Shown: in pieces, positions 14,629 to 20,684 of the stretch
Layout of the letters: the number at the start of each line of letters is the position of its first letter
How positions within the stretch are numbered: position 1 is the stretch's first letter
Source: CAZKTS01 sp964555735
Lineage (GTDB): Bacteria > Actinomycetota > Acidimicrobiia > IMCC26256 > PALSA-555
Reading direction: 5' to 3'
NCBI GenBank assembly: GCA_964555735.1
Contig: CAZKTS010000272.1
Location: 1-20,855, forward strand
Length of the DNA stretch: 20,855 bases
Translations under genes and position numbers: made by a program
Notes under the pieces: generated by a model
What the model saw: only the letters and a program-made list of their open reading frames with translations
Told to the model about the DNA's origin: nothing
The model's database searches: none

Positions 14629-15168
14629 TCATGCCCGGCGGGCGCGGTAGAGGTAGAAGCCCGCACCACCAGCGGCCGCCAGGGCGCCCACCCCGAGGAC
14701 GATCGGGAGGGTCGCCGAGCTGTCGTCGTCGGACGAGTCGTCCTTGACCGTCGTCTGGTCGGCCTGGCTCGCCGGGACGGGCGTGTCGTCGGTGCCGGCC
14801 TGCGGCGTCTGCGCACCACCGCCGCCGCCGTTGCCGCCACCACCGGTGTTGCCGGTGTTGTTGCCGTTGCCCTGCGGGGGCGTCTGGGTGCCGCCGCCCT
14901 GGGGCGGGTCCTCGGGCGTCGCCGGGGGCGGGTCACCCGCGTTCGGGTCGGCGGTCAGGGGCGGGTCGGCCACCACGGGCGGCTGGTGGATCACCGGGGG
15001 CTTCGTGGTGGGGCTGACGTTGCAGAACGGGTTGTACCAGGGGCAGTTGCCGAGCGCTCCGGCCGGGGCGGCCATGGCCATGGTGCCCAGCCCTCCGACG
15101 ACGGCGAGGCCGGCGATGGCGACGAGGCGGCGGATGGAGCGGCGGGTGACGGACGTGTGGTCGTTCAT
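14629..15168 (-). CDS. Secreted surface protein with C-terminal membrane anchor
   Basis: The 179-residue protein has a signal peptide (basic RRSIRR, then hydrophobic LVAIAGLAVVGGLGTMAMA, cleavage likely near APAGALG at 34-40). A short segment NCPWYNPFCN with two Cys follows, then a long Pro/Gly/Asn/Thr-rich low-complexity stretch (about 52-120), an acidic DDSSDDDSS, and a C-terminal helix ending in YRARRA. That end has the layout of a sorting signal but has TLPIV rather than LPXTG, so covalent attachment is uncertain. The ATG at 15168 has AAAGGGAC upstream. The sigma factor follows on the same strand past a stable hairpin. No enzymatic domain is seen; it is probably a structural or signalling surface protein. 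Confidence 0.82.
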   Translation of the reverse strand: MNDHTSVTRRSIRRLVAIAGLAVVGGLGTMAMAAPAGALGNCPWYNPFCNVSPTTKPPVIHQPPVVADPPLTADPNAGDPPPATPEDPPQGGGTQTPPQGNGNNTGNTGGGGNGGGGGAQTPQAGTDDTPVPASQADQTTVKDDSSDDDSSATLPIVLGVGALAAAGGAGFYLYRARRA

Positions 15169-15230
15169 GTGGGTCCCTTTCGTTCGGGCGACCCCCTCGG
15201 TCGCTCGGACTGCAAGAGACGGCACACGCC

Positions 15231-15247
15231 GTTCCTGACACTTTTTT
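15231..15247 (-). promoter_or_regulatory. Candidate ECF-type -35 element with A-tract
   Basis: On the minus strand a six-A run (15247-15242) lies just upstream of GGAAC (15235-15231), the usual -35 core of ECF sigma promoters, 62 bases before the surface-protein ATG. A matching -10 is not clean: CGTC is too close (9 bases) and AGTC is about 19 bases away. If real, the linked ECF factor would drive its own operon. Confidence 0.35.
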
Positions 15248-15268
15248 CGAGAGGCGCTCAGGTGTTCT

Positions 15269-15343
15269 GGAGGTCGACCCTCACTCCGGGCTCAGACAAG
15301 ATGGCCTTCGGCCATAACTCGCGCGGAGCGAGGGCCGACCTCC
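15269..15343 (-). terminator. Long structured element downstream of the LLM gene
   Basis: The outer arms at 15269-15282 and 15330-15343 are 14 bases long. The single imperfect pair is G-U in minus-strand RNA but A-C in plus-strand RNA, so the structure fits minus-strand RNA best. Inside are ATGGCC-TTC-GGCCAT (15301-15315) and CTCGC/GCGAG (15318-15322, 15328-15332), the latter competing with the outer stem. It begins 11 bases after the LLM stop. No U-tract follows. It may be a terminator or a structured RNA element. Confidence 0.55.
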
Positions 15344-15353
15344 TGTCAACTGC

Positions 15354-16355
15354 TCAGGCGGTGGCGGCCATCAGGGTCTGGCCGGCGAAGGCGACGGCGT
15401 CGGGGTCGAGGCCGTCGGCGACCATGTTGAAGACGACGCCGTCGAGGCCGGTGGCGAGCAGCGACTTAACGGACTCGGCCACCTCATCGGGGTCGCCCCA
15501 GGTCATGCGGGGCAGGAAGGCGGCGCGGGCCTCGGGGTCGTCGAGCACCGTCGACGGGTCGTCGATCCCGCGGTCACGGAGCAGCACCGCCATCTTCTCG
15601 ACCGCGCCTTCGTGGGTGGGCGCGGTCACGAGCGTGCCGAGGCAGCTCGTGCGGATGTCGGAGCGGTCGCGGCCGAGCGCGGCGAGGTGGCCCTGGAGCG
15701 CGTCGAGCTTCTGCGGCATGTCGACGTAGCTCGCGTTGATGTTGAGCTCGTCGGCGTACTGCGCCGCGATGCGGAACGTCACCTTCTCGCCGCTCCCGCC
15801 GACGAGGATCGGCGGGCCGCCCGGCGTGAGGGGCGGCGGCACGTTCCAGGCGTCCTTCACGGAGTGGTGCTTGCCGTCGACGGTGCTCTGGCGCTGGGTG
15901 AACATCGCCCGGCAGATCTGCAGCGCGTCCTCGAGGTGCTCGTAGCGCTCGCGCAGCGGCGGGAAGTCGAACCCGAGCGCAACGTGCTCCATGTCGAACC
16001 ACGCCGCGCCGATGCCGAGCAGCGCGCGGCCACCGGAGATGACGTCGAGAGCGGTGACCTCCTTCGCGAGGAGGGCCGGCTCGCGGTAGGTCACGCCGGT
16101 GACGAGCGTGCCGAGGCGGGCGCGCTCCGTGCGCGCGGCCAGCGCGCTCAGCAACGTGTACGCCTCGAACATGTCCCACTCCGGCGGGCCCACCATGGGC
16201 AGCTGGAAGAAGTGGTCCATCACGAACACGGTGTCGAAGCCGTTGTCCTCGGCCGTGGTGGCAACGGTCGCGATGCGCTCGAAGAGGTCGGTCGTCGGCA
16301 CATCGGGGTACGTGAAGCGGGGGATCTGGAGTCCGAGGCGGGTCATGATCGCCAT
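15354..16355 (-). CDS. LLM class F420-dependent oxidoreductase
   Basis: The 333-residue protein is a luciferase-like TIM-barrel oxidoreductase of the type that normally uses F420. Visible features are LGLQIPRFTYP near the N-terminus, GFDTVFVMDHFFQLP, TERARLGTLVTGVTYREPALLAKEVT, ISGGRALLGIGAAWFDMEH, the segment PPILVGGSGEKVTFRIAAQYAD and a C-terminal GDPDEVAESVKSLLATGLDG. The GGRALLGIGAAW element is a hallmark of the F420-binding group. The substrate is not predictable. The start is the ATG at 16355 or the ATG three codons later at 16346; neither has a ribosome site. It is divergent from the acetyltransferase across 39 bases, so the promoters overlap and a leaderless mRNA is possible. Confidence 0.93.
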   Translation of the reverse strand: MAIMTRLGLQIPRFTYPDVPTTDLFERIATVATTAEDNGFDTVFVMDHFFQLPMVGPPEWDMFEAYTLLSALAARTERARLGTLVTGVTYREPALLAKEVTALDVISGGRALLGIGAAWFDMEHVALGFDFPPLRERYEHLEDALQICRAMFTQRQSTVDGKHHSVKDAWNVPPPLTPGGPPILVGGSGEKVTFRIAAQYADELNINASYVDMPQKLDALQGHLAALGRDRSDIRTSCLGTLVTAPTHEGAVEKMAVLLRDRGIDDPSTVLDDPEARAAFLPRMTWGDPDEVAESVKSLLATGLDGVVFNMVADGLDPDAVAFAGQTLMAATA

Positions 16356-16394
16356 GGTAGGAACTGGCAGCCGGCCAACGTGCAGGAGCGTGCG

Positions 16395-16694
16395 GTGAGC
16401 GACGACGTCGAAGTGCGGCGCAACGACGGCCTCCGCCGCTACGAGGTGCTGCTCGACGGCACGGTGGTCGGGCACCTCGCGATCCGCGAGCGGCCCGATG
16501 CCGTCGTGCTCGTGCACACCGAGACCGACCCCGAGGTGCAGGGCCGCGGCCTCGCATCGAGGCTCGTCACCGAAGCGCTCGACGACCTCCGAGCCCGTGG
16601 ACAGCACGTCGTCGTGCAATGCCCGTACGTGCGCACGTTCATCGACGAGCATCCCGAGTACGCCGATCTCGAGGTGGACGGAGACGAGTCGTGA
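16395..16694 (+). CDS. Small GNAT-type acetyltransferase
   Basis: The 99-residue protein fits the short GNAT group related to YidJ-type N-acetyltransferases. It has an N-terminal strand RYEVLLDGTVVGHLAIRE, then VVLVHTETDPEVQGRGLASRLVTEALDDLRARG, in which QGRGLASRL is the acetyl-CoA pyrophosphate loop, then VVQCPYVRTFIDEHPEYADL. The C-terminal CPYVRTFIDEHPEY block is typical. Its acceptor is unknown. The start is GTG with AGGAG 6 bases upstream. The stop overlaps the GTG of the adenine deaminase as GTGA, so the two are translationally coupled. Confidence 0.92.
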   Translation: MSDDVEVRRNDGLRRYEVLLDGTVVGHLAIRERPDAVVLVHTETDPEVQGRGLASRLVTEALDDLRARGQHVVVQCPYVRTFIDEHPEYADLEVDGDES

Positions 16695-17710
16695 GCCCGG
16701 CGATCGACGCGGCGTGGTGCCACGGCCTCCCCAAGGCGGAGCTCCACCTGCACATCGAAGGGACGCTCGAGCCGGAGCTGATGTTCGAGCTCGCGAGCCG
16801 GAACCGCGTGGCGCTCGACTACCCGGACGTCGACGCCGTCCGTCGCGCCTACGTGTTCGACGACCTCCAGGCGTTCCTCGACATCTACTACGCGGGGTGC
16901 CGGGTCCTCGTGGAGGAAGCCGACTTCGCCGACCTGACGCGCGCGTACCTGCACCGGGCCGCGGCGCAGGGCGTCCGGCACGCAGAGATCTTCTTCGACC
17001 CGCAGACCCACACCGACCGTGGGGTCGCCTACGAGGCCGTGGTCGACGGCATCACCGCCGCGCTCGCCGAGGGGGAGCGCGAGCTCGGTGTCTCCTCCCG
17101 GCTCATCCTCTGCTTCCTGCGTGATCTCAGTGCGGACGCGGCGATGGCGACGCTCGAGACCGCGCTCGGCTCGCGGCGCGACGCGATCGTCGGCGTCGGC
17201 CTGGACTCGGCGGAGGTGGGGAACCCGCCCACGAAGTTCGCCGCGGTCTATGAGCGGGCCCGCGCCGCGGGGCTGCGCGCGGTCGCACACGCCGGGGAGG
17301 AAGGACCGCCGGCCTACATGTGGGAGGCGCTCGACGACCTCCACGTCGATCGCATCGATCATGGTGTGCGCGCGATCGAGGACGACGTGCTGGTGGAGCG
17401 CCTGGTCGCCGATCGGGTTCCGCTCACGGTGTGCCCGCTCTCGAACGTGAAGCTCCGGATCTTCCCGACGCTGGCGGACCACGACGTCCTCACCCTGCTG
17501 CGCCGCGGGGTGGTCGTCACCGTCAACTCCGACGATCCCGCGTACTTCGGTGGCTACGTGGGCGACAACTTCGCCGCGATGGTGGATGCGCTCGGCCTGT
17601 CCGCCGACGAGGCGGTGCAGCTGGCGCGCAACTCCTTCGACGCGTCGTTCCTCGACGACGCCGACCGGGCCCGGCACACGGCCGCGATCGACGACTACCT
17701 GCGCAGCTGA
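16691..17710 (+). CDS. Adenine deaminase (adenosine-deaminase superfamily)
   Basis: The 339-residue protein is a zinc amidohydrolase of the adenosine deaminase superfamily. The zinc ligands appear as His19 and His21 (LHLHIEGTLEPEL), His200 (VAHAGEEG, with Glu203 as the likely proton shuttle) and Asp281 (VNSDDPAYFGGYV); His224 in RIDHGVRA is the other catalytic His. The wording HIEGTLEPELMFELASRN and SDDPAYFGGYV matches the adenine deaminase subgroup rather than classical adenosine deaminase. The likely reaction is adenine to hypoxanthine plus ammonia in purine salvage. The GTG overlaps the acetyltransferase stop by GTGA. Its 3' end overlaps the convergent methyltransferase by 16 bases. Confidence 0.9.
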   Translation: MSPAIDAAWCHGLPKAELHLHIEGTLEPELMFELASRNRVALDYPDVDAVRRAYVFDDLQAFLDIYYAGCRVLVEEADFADLTRAYLHRAAAQGVRHAEIFFDPQTHTDRGVAYEAVVDGITAALAEGERELGVSSRLILCFLRDLSADAAMATLETALGSRRDAIVGVGLDSAEVGNPPTKFAAVYERARAAGLRAVAHAGEEGPPAYMWEALDDLHVDRIDHGVRAIEDDVLVERLVADRVPLTVCPLSNVKLRIFPTLADHDVLTLLRRGVVVTVNSDDPAYFGGYVGDNFAAMVDALGLSADEAVQLARNSFDASFLDDADRARHTAAIDDYLRS

Positions 17711-18420
17711 CGGAGGCGGCGCGCGAGCGCCGACCTCACGTTCACCTTCCGGCGCCGATGGTCGCGGAACGTGAAGAACCGGCGGCCCGGATCGAGCGGG
17801 CTCGGTGCGTCGACGAGCTGGGCGACGAACACGTCGAAGTTCACCGGCGGGCACGCGGCCCGCTCCACAGTGCGGAAGCCGCTCGCGCTCAACGCCCGCT
17901 CGTACGCCTCGACGGGGCGACGATTGTCCGGTCCGGAGCCCTCCGACCACACCACCGCGGCGCCGGGCGCACTGATCTGGGTGAGCATCGGGCCGATGTC
18001 GGGCAGGTCGTCGTCCTCGATGTAGTGCCAGCACCCGACGACGATGACGACGTCGGCGCGCGGGACGTCGCGATAGGTGTCGGCCAGGCCCGCGTCGGCG
18101 ACGACCGTCCGCACGTTGTCGATGCCGTCGCGCTCCGCACGAGCCAGGGCAGCGCGGGCGTTGGCCCTCGAGGAGTCGACCAGCACGGTCGTCACCGCAC
18201 CCGCCCGGGGATGGTTGGCAAGGACGCCGAGGATGTCGAAGCCCTGGCCGGCGCACACGCTCACGACGGTGAGGGGTGTGCCGGGCGGTGAGGCGTCGAG
18301 CAGGCGGCGCAGCTCGGCCTGCACGAGCCGGAGGCGCACCGAGAACCGCGACCGTGGATCGTCGTACACGTGGTGCCACCGCTTCCAGCTGCGCGGCGGC
18401 ACCCACCGGGGGAGCTTCAC
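17695..18420 (-). CDS. SAM-dependent methyltransferase-like protein
   Basis: The 241-residue protein carries a methyltransferase-type nucleotide fold. Motif I is VVSVCAGQGFDILGVL, followed by TTVLVDSSRANARAALARAE (acidic Asp in VLVD), DNVRTVVADAGLADTY and ADVVIVVGCWHYIEDDDL. An N-terminal extension (WKRWHHVYDDPRSRFSVRLR) and a basic C-terminus (FRDHRRRKVNVRSALARR) flank it. The substrate is unknown. GTG at 18420 is chosen because the coding-like composition starts there; the upstream open frame is Ser/Thr/Arg-rich and lies over the intergenic region and the end of soxR. The ribosome site is weak, so the start is uncertain. Confidence 0.85.
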   Translation of the reverse strand: MKLPRWVPPRSWKRWHHVYDDPRSRFSVRLRLVQAELRRLLDASPPGTPLTVVSVCAGQGFDILGVLANHPRAGAVTTVLVDSSRANARAALARAERDGIDNVRTVVADAGLADTYRDVPRADVVIVVGCWHYIEDDDLPDIGPMLTQISAPGAAVVWSEGSGPDNRRPVEAYERALSASGFRTVERAACPPVNFDVFVAQLVDAPSPLDPGRRFFTFRDHRRRKVNVRSALARRLRQLRR

Positions 18421-18493
18421 GGCGCGGCGGTCCGGGCTGCGGGCACGGCGGCAGCGTAGTGACGCGCCCGCCGTCGCCCGGGCTTGGTGCTCG

Positions 18494-18973
18494 TCAGTGG
18501 AGCTCGGGCCGGCGGTCGTCGAGGAGGTAGCGGGCGCCCGCGCCGAAGCGCGCGGCGCGGTCATCGGGGTTGTAGAGCGCACAGGCCCGCAGTGACAGGC
18601 AGCCGCACCCGATGCACTCGCTGAGCTGGTCGCGGAGCCGTACGAGGACCGCGATCTGGTCGTCGAGCGCCGGTCGCCACGCGCGCGACAGTCGCTCCCA
18701 GTCGGCCTTGGTCGGTGTCCGGTTGCGGGGGAGGGACGCGAGCGAGGCGCGGATCTCGTCGAGGCCGAGGCCGACGCGCTGGGCCACGCGGATGAAGGCG
18801 ACGCGTCGCAGCGTCTCCCGATGGAAGCGACGCTGGCGACCTTCGGTGCGGGTGGAGGAGATCAGCCCTTCGGCCTCGTAGAAGCGCAGCGCCGACGGCG
18901 CGACGCCGGTGCGTTCGGCGACCTCGCCGATGGTGAGCAGGCGGTCGGCCTCGACCGGAGCGTCGCGGTCCAC
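18494..18973 (-). CDS. soxR: Redox-sensitive transcriptional activator SoxR
   Basis: The 159-residue protein is a MerR-family SoxR. The winged helix (about 11-60) contains LLTIGEVAERTGVAPSALR, FYEAEGLI and a wing ending RQRRFHRETLRRVAFI, followed by the dimer helix. The [2Fe-2S] cluster motif Cys120-x2-Cys123-x-Cys125-x5-Cys131 (CIGCGCLSLRAC) is complete. SoxR senses redox-active compounds through cluster oxidation and twists promoters with long spacers. No soxS is visible, as usual in actinobacteria. The start is GTG at 18973. It is divergent from the gene at 19038, and the SoxR box lies in the 64 bases between them, so SoxR probably controls that gene. Confidence 0.95.
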   Translation of the reverse strand: MDRDAPVEADRLLTIGEVAERTGVAPSALRFYEAEGLISSTRTEGRQRRFHRETLRRVAFIRVAQRVGLGLDEIRASLASLPRNRTPTKADWERLSRAWRPALDDQIAVLVRLRDQLSECIGCGCLSLRACALYNPDDRAARFGAGARYLLDDRRPELH

Positions 18974-18999
18974 GGAGCCAGCGTACGGCTCCCCGGTCC

Positions 19000-19030
19000 T
19001 TGACCTCAAGTGAACTTGAGATTCTAGGTT
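19000..19030 (+). promoter_or_regulatory. SoxR box in a 19-bp-spaced promoter
   Basis: The dyad CTCAAGT-GA-ACTTGAG (19005-19020) closely matches the known SoxR operator. It lies between a -35 TTGACC (19000-19005) and a -10-like TAGGTT (19025-19030). The spacer is exactly 19 bases, the length typical of MerR-family activated promoters. The expected transcription start is 19036-19038, at or next to the ATG at 19038. Confidence 0.88.
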
Positions 19031-19037
19031 TGCCGCC

Positions 19038-20219
19038 ATGCATCGTTCCGACGTCCAGGTGCTCGCAGGGGTGGCGGCCGCGGTGCAGGTGCCGCGTCGT
19101 GAGGCCGCGGACTCCATGGTCCTGCACGCTCCGCTCGAGCTCGCGGCCCGCGCCGCGTTGCTGCCGCGCGTGCGCCCGGAGGCTCGCGACGACGCCCGCG
19201 ACCGCATCCGAGACCTCGGACGGGCGTACACGGCCTTCGGTGCGGCAGTGGAGCCGCCGGCGCGGGTGGTTGCTGCCTCACCGACGGACGCCGCGAGCCG
19301 GTTGGCGTCGGCGATCGCCGCGGGTGATCTCGACGACGTCGACCGTTGGGCGGCCGCGCTGAGCGCGTGCGCCACCGCGGCCGAGGTGCAGGCGCTGCTC
19401 GCCGATGCGATCGTGCCGCGGCTCTCGGCGGCCGCGCACGGCTCCATCTTCCTCTTCTTGTTGCCGCGGGTCGCGCCGCGCGGCGAGCTGCCCGTCGCAC
19501 TGCTCCGGCCGCTGGCGCGCGAGCTCGCACGTGAGCCCGACTGGGCGCTCACATGGTTCGCCGACGTCGCCCCGGCCTCGGCGGCGGAAGGTGGCGACCT
19601 GTTCGGGGCGTTCGCGGCGACGCCGAGGCTCGGCGTGCCCGGGAGCGACTTCATCCATCCGGTGATGGATCAGGCCGAGCGCAGCGGGACCGCGAGCGAG
19701 CTGCTCGCCGGTCCGACTGCCGCGGTGTCGGTCGCCGACGGTGCCCGGGCGATCCTGCGCGCGGCGGCATGGTCGATGCTGCACGAGCCCGACGAGTACC
19801 GGCCCTATGGGTGGAGCCACTGCCTGACCATGCCGCAGGGCGTCCTCGGCGTCGCCGGCGCGTGCGCGGATCCCCACTCGGCGCTCGCGGTGGCGGCCAC
19901 CTACGTGGTGGGCTTCCGTGCCGCGATGGCCGCCCGCCCGCTCGGCGCCCACTTCGAGGTCGACGCGCCGGGCGGGACGCTGGGGGAGCTGCTCACCGCG
20001 GGCCCGGAGGTCGCCGCGGCGGCGATGTGGCACGCCCCCGAGTCGGGCGTCGAGGATGCGGTCACGGATCTCGTCACGTGGGTCGCGACCCAGGCCGACG
20101 CGCACCTCGTGAAGTACACGCTCGCCTGCCTGGACGCCGCGGCGTGGGACCGGACGCACGCCCGCCTCTACCGCACCGCCGCCGCGTGCCTCGCCGGCTT
20201 CTGGGCGCGCCGCCCCTGA
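19038..20219 (+). CDS. SoxR-controlled His-rich protein of unknown function
   Basis: The 393-residue protein is mostly helical and Ala-rich, with no signal peptide or clear membrane span. It carries scattered His residues in conserved-looking settings: His30 (VLHAPLELAAR), His134 (AAAHGSIFLFLLPR), His207 (DFIHPVMDQAE), His261 (YGWSHCLTMPQGVL), His280, His332 (MWHAPE) and His356 (DAHLVKYTLACLDAA). Several together could bind a metal or cofactor. I do not recognise the family with confidence; the DAHLVKYT and SHCLTMPQ segments vaguely recall questin-oxidase-like proteins, which I cannot verify. The SoxR box in its promoter implies a role in coping with redox-active compounds. The ATG at 19038 coincides with the predicted transcript start. 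Confidence 0.85.
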   Translation: MHRSDVQVLAGVAAAVQVPRREAADSMVLHAPLELAARAALLPRVRPEARDDARDRIRDLGRAYTAFGAAVEPPARVVAASPTDAASRLASAIAAGDLDDVDRWAAALSACATAAEVQALLADAIVPRLSAAAHGSIFLFLLPRVAPRGELPVALLRPLARELAREPDWALTWFADVAPASAAEGGDLFGAFAATPRLGVPGSDFIHPVMDQAERSGTASELLAGPTAAVSVADGARAILRAAAWSMLHEPDEYRPYGWSHCLTMPQGVLGVAGACADPHSALAVAATYVVGFRAAMAARPLGAHFEVDAPGGTLGELLTAGPEVAAAAMWHAPESGVEDAVTDLVTWVATQADAHLVKYTLACLDAAAWDRTHARLYRTAAACLAGFWARRP

Positions 20220-20237
20220 GCCGCAGCCCTGCGCCGG

Positions 20238-20263
20238 GTTTGTGGCCCTCGAGAGCCGGGCAC
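20238..20263 (+). promoter_or_regulatory. Candidate SigB/SigF-type stress promoter
   Basis: GTTT (20238-20241), a 16-base spacer and GGGCAC (20258-20263) match the general stress sigma pattern GTTT-N15/17-GGGTA with one or two changes. The predicted start is about 29 bases before the CsbD ATG. CsbD genes belong to the SigB regulon in Bacillus subtilis, which supports the reading. Confidence 0.55.
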
Positions 20264-20298
20264 CCTCCCGTTCGACGACGACGACGAAGGAGGGTCCC

Positions 20299-20508
20299 AT
20301 GGGCTCCACCGAAGGCAAGTTCGACGACGCCAAGGGCAGGGTGAAGGAAGCGGCCGGAGCGGTCACGAACGACGCATCGCTCAAGAACGAGGGCCGCGCC
20401 GATCAGGCGGGCGGCAAGATCAAGGACGCCGCGGGGAACGTCAAGGACAAGGTCGAGGACGCGGTCGACAAGGTCAAGGACGCGCTGACCGGGGACAAGG
20501 ACGCCTGA
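20299..20508 (+). CDS. CsbD family general stress protein
   Basis: The 69-residue protein is a typical CsbD: hydrophilic, Lys/Asp/Ala-rich, with the two related repeats GKFDDAKGRVKEAAGAVTND and GRADQAGGKIKDAAGNVKDK, and a Lys/Asp tail. The family is stress-induced; its molecular role is unknown. The ATG has a strong AAGGAGG site six bases upstream. A SigB/SigF-like promoter lies upstream and a strong hairpin follows, so it is probably a single-gene transcript. Confidence 0.95.
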   Translation: MGSTEGKFDDAKGRVKEAAGAVTNDASLKNEGRADQAGGKIKDAAGNVKDKVEDAVDKVKDALTGDKDA

Positions 20509-20584
20509 GTCCGGTCCTCGGACCCGTCCGAGCTCGATGGCCGTTCGGGTTCGCCCGCCCCGCCCCGCCCGAGCGGTCATCGAT

Positions 20585-20622
20585 GCTGGCCCGGTCGACG
20601 CTTCGACGTCGACCGGGCCAGC
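20585..20622 (+). terminator. 16-bp hairpin downstream of CsbD
   Basis: The arms 20585-20600 and 20607-20622 pair perfectly over 16 bases around the loop CTTCGA. It lies 76 bases after the CsbD stop and 62 bases before the next start. There is no U-tract, as is common in GC-rich actinobacteria. Confidence 0.75.
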
Positions 20623-20684
20623 TCATGTCTCCGTCCGCCGCAGCCGGCGCGGACGCCGGTAGCGTTGTGTGGGTGGAGGCGAGC

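Noticed and set aside
14813..14890. Runs of short repeats in the surface-protein gene, considered as a CRISPR or tandem-repeat array
   Set aside because: They are codon repeats encoding Gly, Asn and Pro low-complexity sequence; there are no uniform repeats with unique spacers.
12810..14936. A 708-codon minus-strand frame across the sigma factor and the end of the EAL gene
   Set aside because: Its translation is almost only Arg, Pro, Ala and Thr, and it is out of frame with the sigma factor, whose motifs are clear. High GC produces such frames.
20509..20580. GC-rich stretch after CsbD, considered as another gene
   Set aside because: No coding frame with a ribosome site or motif; it leads into the strong hairpin at 20585-20622.
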